Positions 55,087-64,000 of a stretch of 64,000 bases of DNA are shown piece after piece. Numbering within the stretch: the stretch's first letter is position 1; each line of letters opens with the position of its first letter. The stretch comes from Saccharina japonica (Eukaryota > Sar > Phaeophyceae > Laminariales > Laminariaceae): positions 81,320-145,319 of the forward strand of contig MEHQ01002267.1 in the NCBI GenBank assembly GCA_008828725.1. Reading direction: 5' to 3'. The notes under the pieces were generated by a model, which saw only the letters and a list, made by a program, of their open reading frames with translations, did not search any database and was not told where the DNA came from. A program made the translations under genes and the position numbers.

Positions 55087-56929
55087 ATTGTTATGTTTGT
55101 GAAATTTTCGCACTTTTCGCAACTTTTCTCTTCGCACGAGCACTTTTCGGCAAAACGCTAAGTACCCCGGTACAGCAAGCCCGGCCGGACACATTGGTCG
55201 AGGTTTGGGCTCGATCCGAGCTCTGTGGCTCGCGTGGCGGGCGCTCGAAGTTTTTTTTCCCGCGGGAGTGGATACGCCGATTTCCCGGGTTTCGCTGCGT
55301 GAGGCCGTGTTTCGTACGTACGTGCCAGTAAATAACGATGTTCTGTTTTTAGATGTTGTCTGTTTTTTGCTCTCTCACATGCACACAGGCCAGAAACATG
55401 TATCAGATACCAGTAGACAACAGACAACATGCACAGAGCACGGCGTTACAGCGTTGCCGCCAACACCAGTAGGGAACATCGTGCGTGAGTGGCACATCTA
55501 TCTGGGCTGTACTGCTGCTGTAGGTAGTTGTTTTATCCAAGGCTGCTGTCCGTAGTCCGCCACCTGTCTTGCATTCTTTGCTGTTGTGCTGTGTGTCTAT
55601 GACATATCCAGGGTCACTTTGGATCGAAATGTAAGGGCCGTTTTTATTACGTGTGAGTACGGCAACTGTTATTATATTTCTGATGTTGCGGGTTCTTGCC
55701 CCAAGCACACCACCAAACTTTTAGACATCAGATAACATGCAAAGAGAACACAAACAACACGTTGCAACCCCGCCCAGCAGCACAAGCAGCAGCAGGCAAC
55801 ATCACGCGCATGTGGCAGGTCCGTGCTGTACTGCTGTGACTCCAGCAGCAGTAGTTGCTTTATCGGAGGCTATGATCCGTCATCGGTCATATCTACCTCT
55901 CTCCTTCTGCTGCGCTGCTGCTGTGCATGTGTATGTGCGGTGTGTCACACACTCACTGCTGTGGACACGCACGCCAGTATAAAACATATTTTGACCTTTG
56001 GTAATATGGTCAAATGAGTGCGATGCCCGGTTATTTGTTTGAAGTCGTCAGTTCGAGACTCTCGTTCATAATTTTTTCCTTTTTAGTGGGGGATAGAAAT
56101 TTACTTGCTATTTGTCTGCGGGCCGAAAATGACTTGACCTTGGTATGGGGGGTGAAAAAGCGCACCGTGCATTGTTATCCCACCCACTGTTCGAAAGACG
56201 CCCGAGGTGACGAGACTCGAAATACATCCAGTATTTAGTGTGTAAGTGTATCCAGCACCTTAGCCTATATCGACTGTGGATCTGCTGCACAGTTAGCAGC
56301 AGCACCACCAGCAAGCAGTGTGTTGTTGGACCTGTGGCAGCATGCATGTACTACGCAACAGCAGAGACCCCCAGCACTACGTACTGCGTTGTACTTTGTA
56401 TTTAGTGTATTATTTTTCCCTGGGGTATTCTTCCACTCCAGAGCTTTTTGGAGCCTGTCCTGTGACCACGCACTACCCCTTATAACAACAGATCACAGGG
56501 TCCGATAAAAAACACACACATACAGTACAACAGTATTATAGTAGGACGCCACAGCAATACAGGGCGGACAAAACTACCGCACGCGCTTCATGCTGTTTTA
56601 TTGCTCTGCACTGCTCGTGTGCTGTCTGTGGTGTCTAGGTTACGCACGTACATAATACAAACATAAAACAAACCAAAGTGAAAAATAAACAGTCATTTTC
56701 GGCCCTGACACAAAAAATAAGCCAATTTCGACCCTCCGCACCAAAACCAGGCCAATTTCGAACCCAACACAAAAACCAAGTCATGTTTGATCCCCCACAT
56801 AAAACCATGATAATTTCGACCCTAACACTGAAATCGAGTCTATTTCGATCCCCTTCTAGAACCAAGTCAACTGTGGTGCCTCTCCACACAACAAAGACGC
56901 ACATAAACACACTGGCGAACATAATATAA
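55087..56929 (+). mobile_element. Element-1, copy d (right end in gap)
   Basis: Begins 'ttatgtttgtgaaattttcgc' and includes the 'cccgcgggagtggata' block, the tRNA-like boxes (56007-56018 and 56051-56059), and the 'ttcgaccct' phrases. It stops at the assembly gap exactly where copy a enters its last 280-bp module. Confidence 0.75.
55998..56080 (+). ncRNA. tRNA-like Pol III region in Element-1 copy d
   Basis: A box TGGTCAAATGAG (56007-56018), B-box core GTTCGAGAC (56051-56059), T-run from 56076. Same spacing as in copy a. Confidence 0.45.
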
Positions 56930-57814
56930 NNNNNNNNNNNNNNNNNNNNNNNNNNNNNNNNNNNNNNNNNNNNNNNNNNNNNNNNNNNNNNNNNNNNNNN
57001 NNNNNNNNNNNNNNNNNNNNNNNNNNNNNNNNNNNNNNNNNNNNNNNNNNNNNNNNNNNNNNNNNNNNNNNNNNNNNNNNNNNNNNNNNNNNNNNNNNNN
57101 NNNNNNNNNNNNNNNNNNNNNNNNNNNNNNNNNNNNNNNNNNNNNNNNNNNNNNNNNNNNNNNNNNNNNNNNNNNNNNNNNNNNNNNNNNNNNNNNNNNN
57201 NNNNNNNNNNNNNNNNNNNNNNNNNNNNNNNNNNNNNNNNNNNNNNNNNNNNNNNNNNNNNNNNNNNNNNNNNNNNNNNNNNNNNNNNNNNNNNNNNNNN
57301 NNNNNNNNNNNNNNNNNNNNNNNNNNNNNNNNNNNNNNNNNNNNNNNNNNNNNNNNNNNNNNNNNNNNNNNNNNNNNNNNNNNNNNNNNNNNNNNNNNNN
57401 NNNNNNNNNNNNNNNNNNNNNNNNNNNNNNNNNNNNNNNNNNNNNNNNNNNNNNNNNNNNNNNNNNNNNNNNNNNNNNNNNNNNNNNNNNNNNNNNNNNN
57501 NNNNNNNNNNNNNNNNNNNNNNNNNNNNNNNNNNNNNNNNNNNNNNNNNNNNNNNNNNNNNNNNNNNNNNNNNNNNNNNNNNNNNNNNNNNNNNNNNNNN
57601 NNNNNNNNNNNNNNNNNNNNNNNNNNNNNNNNNNNNNNNNNNNNNNNNNNNNNNNNNNNNNNNNNNNNNNNNNNNNNNNNNNNNNNNNNNNNNNNNNNNN
57701 NNNNNNNNNNNNNNNNNNNNNNNNNNNNNNNNNNNNNNNNNNNNNNNNNNNNNNNNNNNNNNNNNNNNNNNNNNNNNNNNNNNNNNNNNNNNNNNNNNNN
57801 NNNNNNNNNNNNNN
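56930..57814. other. assembly gap (885 N)
   Basis: Run of N. The open frame reported across it is meaningless. Confidence 0.99.
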
Positions 57815-58434
57815 TGCTTCGGTTCTATTCGCCGCCGAGGATTTGTTTTGTGGTGCTGTTGTTGCTCCGCGGATCTTCACTCGCTGCTGAAGGAATATTT
57901 GTGGAGCTTACTGCTGACTCGCGGGCCGCCTCAGCCTTGCCTTCTTCGATCCCTGATATCGTAGGCTCTCCGTTCGACCGCCACAGCCTTGCCTTCTTCG
58001 GCCCCTCTCTTCCCGATCGCGTGCCGTATGCCCATCAGACTCTCGCGTGCTGCATGCCCATCAGGCTCTCGGGATGCCCGTGGATCAGGCTTCATGTATG
58101 TTTTGTTTCGAGGTTGTTTCTTCGAGGCAGCAAGATCATTTTGTGGTTGTTTCTTGGAGATACTCGTACTCCTAGCGAAGTTCTACGTACGTACTTTTTT
58201 ACCTGTATTTGTTCCAGGATCTTGGGCTTTTTTTTCGGTCGCAAGCTTCGATAGCTCGGTCTCGCAAATGCGACTACCTACTCCCAACTACCTCCCTGAG
58301 CGAGCTTTCTTTAGTCCCTTCCACCCCTTCGGCCTTGCTTCGTCGGGATACGAGTACGATACTACAGCAGCAAGCACGGCAGTCTTTGTACAGTCAGTAC
58401 TACCGTAGAACAGTAGTAGTACAATAATACGACA
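57815..58434. other. intergenic, GC-moderate; nothing recognised
   Basis: A + strand frame (57850-58254) is open but contains short tandem duplications ('tgcccatcag(a/g)ctctcg' twice, 'agccttgccttcttcg' twice) and no recognisable domain. It may be a fragment of a pseudogene. Confidence 0.25.
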
Positions 58435-59317
58435 ACAAAAAGTTCAGCCGATTTTTTCTCGGGTGGATTCATACTGCCTTGGTTCTGCTGCTGTAGCTCC
58501 CTTCTTTTCAGGGTAGAAATATGAGTTTGTACGTAAAACAACAGCGTAGTACGAGCCAGGTACAAAGTACTGCTGTTTTGTACGTACGATGTAGCGAGCA
58601 GCTGGTCTGTAGCACTGCTGCTGCTGCAGTAGTACGTACTGCTGTACAGCAGTACTACTGTGGTTGTAGTGTATCGTGCTGTAGATACGAGTAGTCTGCT
58701 CCGACACGAGAGTCAGAGAAGGATTGAGACCCCCTCCCCGTTGCCGCAAGCTTTGAAATATCTCGACTATATCCACGGGCAACCGCTTGCTCGGCACGAA
58801 GTGTTTTCGCCGCACGACCAAAACTGAGCCCGACACCGGGACCGCGACTGGTGCATTTCTGACAGAAACTGAGAAATGAAGTTGCGAACTGAGTATCAAC
58901 ACAGTTAGCGTTTCCTTCTTCCTGCGACACTTGGCATTGCCTTGACTCTGTACGTACGTGTCAAATATCAAAACACGAGCGATCGCCATCACATTGTTGT
59001 CGTAAATCTCACAAACTATCCTGAAAACCGAGACTATCTACGGAACACCGAAAGCGACTGATCACATTTCTGAGACTGAGTACTGTTGAGACTGAGAAAT
59101 GAGGTTGCGAACTGAATATTTCAACACGCAACATTCCCTTCTCCCTGCAACACTTGGCATTACTTTGATTCTGCACGTCAGATATCGAAACACGACCGAG
59201 CGCCATCACATTGTCGTAAATATTAAGGATGGTACGAAATAACTGATGTGCCAGGTAAATTGCCCTATCCGAAGCATGGGTGCCGGCGAATGCCGGCACC
59301 CATGCGGAGCCCTTGTA
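58435..59317 (-). mobile_element. Element-6, copy 2 (intact terminal hairpin)
   Basis: The right end has a perfect 13-bp stem, CATGGGTGCCGGC and its complement, with loop GAAT (59275-59304). It is followed by CGGAGCCCTTGTA (59305-59317). The body matches 24310-25200 in reverse, including the internal tandem duplication of about 215 bp. Confidence 0.75.
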
Positions 59318-59342
59318 GACATATATGTGAATTACTACTGTA

Positions 59343-59470
59343 GTACAAGGCTTTCCTTCGGAGTGGCCGTCTCTATACACAAATACAAAATTTTTAGTCA
59401 GCTTTGGGCTATGCCGCCATTTGCAGTTAAATGCTGCAATTGCAGTAATAGCATAAAGGTGACTAAATAT
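59343..59470 (+). mobile_element. Element-10, copy 1
   Basis: Starts TACAAGGCTTTCCTTCGGAG. The following 110 bp ('gtggccgtctctatacacaa', 'ctatgccgccatttgcag') recur at 61075-61190 without the TACAAGG tip. Confidence 0.6.
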
Positions 59471-59477
59471 GTATAGT

Positions 59478-60446
59478 TACAAGGGGGCTTCGCCGCCGGC
59501 CCAGGCCGTCGGCGAAGCGAAGGAGGAATAAGGCCCGCAATACATCAGGTAGTTTACGATGCCAAGGGACCGAGAGGCTAAGGCTCCAGTTTACGATGCC
59601 AAGGGACCGTTGAAGAGACCCAGTTTGTATTGTTGATTCCTGACGTAATGAATGATGCAAAAAAGGCCCATAACATCGAAAGAAGTCCCGTTAAAATATT
59701 TTCGATTATTGATCCCTGACGCAATAAATGAGCCCCAATCAAAGGCGCACTCTCCAGCAAGAAAACACACAAAGCAACGCAATGAGGCAAGCAAAGCCAA
59801 ACCATGGAATAAAATCGACGGACTCTAAAATATGGTATACCCAAGCCACTTTCCCACAACGCACGACAGACAACTAAAGGAGTGACGCGAAAGAAGCCCA
59901 ACCCATCCATGTAAAAAAGCACAAAACATCAAAATATAGGGTGTTTTTCCGTGCAACACCATGCAACACCATGCAACACACGCTAGACCAACGCCACATC
60001 CATCTACGCTCTCGTGTCCGGCAATGGTGCCCAAGAAGCCAAAGCCATGAAAAATCCACGAATGCCACGAATGGAATATTCCACTCAACCGCTACTACCA
60101 AATAAAACGAAAACGATTTCCCGTGCTGCACACGATAGTCAACCGCTTAACAAATCGGGAAATCGACAAAACAATTAAAATATAAAAAGCGTTTTCCCGT
60201 GCAGCACACGCCGGACAACCGCCACGAACAGAATATTGTAATGGTATGGGCTAGGAAGGCCGGAATTACCTCTGCATAGGTAATTGGTCCGTTTTCGTAT
60301 AACTTGGATGGCATTCGTATTCGGTATTCGGGGTATTTATAATATCTGTGGGCCATACTTGAAGCCCGGGGATTAATATAAGCTGCTTCTCTTCTACGCT
60401 TGACTCTACGGAAAGTGAGTAACACCAAGGATGCTTAATAGACGAA
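59478..60446 (+). mobile_element. Element-8, copy 2
   Basis: Starts TACAAGGGGGCTTCGCCGCC with a GCCGGC/GGCCGTCGGC hairpin, then a tandemly duplicated phrase 'tttacgatgccaagggaccg' (59550 and 59590), 'gattc(c)ctgacg(t/c)aat(g/a)aatga' twice, and 'ttcccgtgc' phrases near 59946, 60118 and 60194. It is related to 27756-28350. The right limit is set by the next element. Confidence 0.5.
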
Positions 60447-60733
60447 CTGTTTGGCGGAATCGTTAGGAAAATCTGTTAAAAATATGCAGTCAATAGTAAG
60501 GGTGCCACACTATTTCCAAGTCTTTTTATCCCCAAAAGTGCGCAGGTCATCTGATACAGTTCTAAAAAATAGTATGCATGTACCCTGCATGTACGGTAAT
60601 ACGCAGATAATTCATAACCACGTCGTACTATGATGTAATATGCTTGCGTAGGATATCGAATTATGTACGAGTTTGGATTTCAAATCCGTTCTTGCGCCAC
60701 TCCCCTAGGCATGTCCTGGAGGGGAACCTTGTA
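60447..60733 (+). mobile_element. Element-1, 3' module only
   Basis: Matches 1089-1370 closely ('tgtttggcggaatcg', 'catgtaccctgcatgtacgg', 'cttgcgccactcccctaggc'). It ends TCCT-GGAG-GGGA then ACCTTGTA (60714-60733). Confidence 0.8.
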
Positions 60734-60736
60734 ACT

Positions 60737-61370
60737 TGTATATTTGTGTAAGAAAAGATGAAGCGGTGAGTTGTCTATGGGTTCTCATTACATCAGGATA
60801 AAGTAGGTGACGCAATAATAGGGGTTGGAGTTTTGTGTATACGGGTTGGAGTTATGTGTTGGGTATCAGTAGGTAGGGGTTGGAGTTATGTGTTAAGTAC
60901 CAGTAGGGTTATGTGTAAGTATACGGGTTGGAGTTATGTGTTTAAGTATCAGTAGGTAAGGGTTGGAGTTATGTGTTAAGTATCAGTAGGTAAGGGTTGG
61001 AGTTATGTGTTATGTATCAGTAGGGTAATGTGTACGCCCGGTGTATGAGTGTAAGTAGGTGGCGTAGTCGGTCAGAGTGGCCGTCTCTATACACAAATAC
61101 AAAATTTTTAGTCAGCTTTGGGCTATGCCGCCATTTGCAGTTATATGCTGCAATTGGAGTAATAGCCTAGAGGTGACTAAATAACTTCTATATTTGTGTA
61201 AGAAAAGGTGAAGCGGTGAGTTGTCTGGGAGTACTCATTACATCAGGATAAAGTAGGTGACGCAAGGATACGGTTTGGAGTTTTGTGTATACGGGTTGGA
61301 GTTATGTGTTAAGTATCAGTAGGGTTATGTGTAAACCCGGTGTGTGAGTGTAAGGAGGTGGCTTCATAGT
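60737..61370 (+). repeat. duplicated block with a 34-38-bp minisatellite
   Basis: 'atatttgtgtaagaaaag(a/g)tg' starts two direct copies (60738 and 61190), each leading into 'gggttggagtt(a/t)tgtgt' units (about six in the first copy, two in the second). A 115-bp Element-10 piece (61075-61190) lies between them. The minus strand is open across 61309-61806 only because the units lack stops. Confidence 0.75.
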
Positions 61371-61448
61371 CGGTCGTACTCGGTGTGTAATACCTAGGTA
61401 GCAGGCGGTATGTTAGGGTTAAGGGTGGAATAGTGTATGGCATGTGGA

Positions 61449-63029
61449 TCATATATGTATAGGTACCAAACAGACATTTTCCCGGAATACTTTCACTTTT
61501 CACCTCCGGCCGCGGGTCATTTCTCGCGTTATCGTCTGCGGGGCACGCAGAGGGCCGCGTGTGCAGCACGGTGCCAGTGCGGGTCCAGCCCGAGGCCCGT
61601 GGGGCGTGCTCTTGGCCTTCGAAGTCGCGAATTCTGGCAAATAACTCAGGGGAGACGTTCCGACTTGACACCGCCTCGCAACTACTATGCAAAACCTTTT
61701 GTACGAAGTACGACTGTTTTTTTATCCGCATGAGAACGGAACACCCACAGCACGCACCACGCACGAGAGAACAAGGACCACAGCGACTTGACATTGAACG
61801 CGGCACACATCAAGCGTCGTGCAGCAGTAGTTGATACTATGTTGCATGCGTCTGCTCTCTCTAGGCTGTGTACGTAGAGCAGTAGTAGCAGTTGTACGAG
61901 ACGATTAAAAAAATATATGAGCATTTTTTGTAAAATTTTAAAATTTGGTTCCAGTATTTTGGAATCTAAGTTGAGTACGTACACAAGATCTACGATTAGG
62001 CAGGTGTGCATGTCATATCTACAGTTAGTACCTCTGTCTACGGAAACGATAGGCCGATCTCATATAGCCGTGTCGTAGGTGCTTTGCCACATGCCACATA
62101 CCAATACTCCTCCTGCAGTACGAGATAGAGAGTGGTAGGCAAGTACAGTTGTACGTTCAGTTGTACGTACGTACAGCAGTACGTACGTACAGCACTGGGG
62201 CGTGCTCTGGGCCTTCAAAGTCGCGAATTCTGGCAAAAATTGGAGCAAACCGTGGCATAGACTGCTGTATTGTTCAAAGGAAAGAGTAGTAGCGACGGCC
62301 ATTCCTAACGAAATTATTGTGACGAGATGATCTCGTATCTGAGGTACAGCAGTGATGTGTGTTTGATATATGCGATTCCAGCAAAACCTCCTCCTGTGAT
62401 ATTAATATCACCCGCGCTTTACAGCAGCGATTAAAAATAACAAAACCGCTATTAATAATACCCGTCACGTGTATGGATAACACTTCGTACTCGCCGATAA
62501 TTTGGGCCCATCAGGGCTCCCGGATATCCAGCTGTTCGGCGGGCACCCTTAGACGAGTACTCGGCTGCTAAACGCGTACCAGGGTACCTGCCCAAAAGTT
62601 ATTACGTACGAGTGAATACTCTTATCTAGGACCGGGGCGGGGCTCGTCGGGCAACAGTTCTGTCATACGTAACTATCTTCTGTATACTCAGCTGTACAGC
62701 GACCACCGTGATAACTACAGTACCACTACTGCTGTGGGATCGACTTTAAAATCCTACAAGAAATAGTAAGATCGACTCAGAAACAAAACAAGTCGTTGAG
62801 TCTGGACACGAAACTGAAGTTTCTCAACACCGGGAGCCCACTGTACCTCAGATACGATATCATCTCGTGACAGTTGTCTCGTTAGGAATGGCCGTCGCTA
62901 CTGCTTTTTTTACAGTCTATGCCACAGGTTTGCCCCAAAAAAAATAACTTTGAAGCATGTGCGATCTATTTTCACCTTGCGACACCCCCGGGATTTCAAG
63001 TGACCAACATCCCGAAGGGGAACCATGTA
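61449..63029 (+). mobile_element. Element-2, copy III
   Basis: Begins 'tatatgtataggtaccaaac', with the GC-rich block at 61500-61650. A second small copy of part of that block lies inside at 62196-62240. It ends TCCC-GAAG-GGGA then ACCATGTA (63010-63029), one base different from the usual ACCTTGTA. Confidence 0.75.
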
Positions 63030-64000
63030 TGACGTACAAGTTGTTGTTGACGGGATGATTCGGGACATTAGGGAAGATAGTGCCGGCCACTACGACGTTA
63101 ATGGTAATATGATAGAGTTGTTGGGCTGCAGCAATTTCGATGTAGCCAGCGTAGGAGTTTGGATGAGACATGATGGCTAAGTAGTCTTGTAGGCTGTTGT
63201 AGTTTGTAATAATGAGCACATACTCGTACTTAATTGGTCTTGGGTATAGTGGAATACTGTCGCACGATAAATCACTGCAGGGTGTATTTAGTCGGAGGTG
63301 GCATCAGCACCACCACCACCACCAGCAGCAGCAGCAGCAGCAGCAGGAGGACTGGTCGGTCGTTTGCTGGTATATGCGGGAGAATTATCATACTCAACAT
63401 CAACAGGGTATAAAAAGAAGATAACGTATAAAACACGAAGAAAAAACTAACTTGCTGCACAACCGATCGATCGGGTATGCGTTTTTTATGGTCGGTTGTT
63501 TACTGGTATATGCAGGATAATGGTTCCTTTGTGGAGATACGACGGGTATGAACAACAACCACAGCAGCATCGTACAAACATAAGCAGTGGTTGCAACAGC
63601 AGCAGAATGATCCCCTTTCTTTCCATCCAACTATAAAAAAATGAAGAAAATAACTAACTTGCTGCACAACCGAGTGTATCGATGAAGAAATAATAACTTG
63701 CTGCACAATCGATCGATCCCGTATGCGTTTTTGTGGTGGGTGGTTTTCTGGTATATGCGGGATAATGCTTATTTTGTGGAGATACGACGGGTATGAGCAA
63801 CAACCACATCAGCATCGTACAAACATGAGCAGTGGATGCAGCAGCAGCAGCAAGAACCACAGCAGCATCGTACAAACATGAACAGTGGTTGCAGCAGCAG
63901 CCTTATCTATTTTGAGCAGATGATGTATGAGCAACAACGACAGCAACATCGTAAAAAAATGAGCAGTGGTTGCAGCAGCAGCAGCAGCAGTCCGGGATAA
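63030..64000. repeat. CAC/CAG tracts and a three-unit diverged repeat
   Basis: (CAC)n(CAG)n at 63307-63345. 'ttgctggtatatgcgg', 'tttactggtatatgcagg' and 'tttctggtatatgcggg' (63364, 63499, 63745) head three diverged units. 'caacaaccaca(g/t)cagcatcgta' recurs about five times. Minus-strand frames give Leu/Val-rich peptides with shared strings, but these follow from the DNA repetition. The window ends inside the array. Confidence 0.6.

Noticed and set aside
56867..57880. 337-codon minus-strand ORF
   Set aside because: Almost entirely the N gap.
63272..63875. Minus-strand hydrophobic peptides with shared strings (e.g. VSPQ..HYPAYT)
   Set aside because: They arise from diverged tandem DNA units with CAG tracts; starts, stops and frames are not conserved between units.

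Overview
This is a eukaryotic nuclear scaffold segment. It is dominated by repeats and carries very few genes. The reasons are: (i) a decayed LINE-type retrotransposon; (ii) tRNA-like Pol III boxes and a SINE with an AATAAA plus poly(A) end; (iii) abundant CAG/CTG, CTA and GAGTAC microsatellites; (iv) large minisatellites and one satellite of about 4 kb; and (v) assembly Ns (12500, 54055, 54102, 56930-57814). Nothing looks bacterial: there are no operons, no ribosome-binding-site/ORF architecture and no rRNA. A marine alga (red or brown/stramenopile) is a reasonable guess from the TE content and the CAG-rich and GTAC-rich texture, but the sequence does not settle it.

Layout. 1-22.7 kb is a mosaic of interspersed repeat families ('Element-1' to 'Element-5') plus a near-perfect 1.86-kb inverted repeat (5816-7672 / 10642-12499) around a terminal-inverted-repeat element. 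Two arrays of a 42-bp hairpin minisatellite (13.1-14.5 kb) follow. 22.7-31.5 kb holds more element copies, several minisatellites and two small doubtful ORFs. 31.8-33.2 kb carries the best intact gene candidate, a 474-codon intronless ORF on the minus strand (coiled coil, poly-P, poly-E/Q). 36.0-40.0 kb is the broken LINE (RNA-binding-like N-terminus, APE endonuclease, reverse transcriptase, CxC-H-C finger). 40.6-42.8 kb is a frameshifted Gly-rich/CCCH-finger gag-like pseudogene on the same strand. Directly upstream of its start lies a 30-bp satellite of about 145 units (123 identical). 47.3-64 kb returns to element copies, one tRNA-headed SINE (54.1-54.4 kb), an 885-bp gap and minisatellites.

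How the parts relate. At least ten otherwise different repeat families share one type of terminus: a short GC-rich hairpin followed by (C)CTTGTA, i.e. TACAAGG read inward. Only one end shows it, and elements often sit end to end. This looks like a single mobilisation mechanism (perhaps Helitron/Helentron-like) acting on many non-autonomous cargo sequences. It is the most interesting system in the window. No transposase or Rep/helicase gene for it is visible here.
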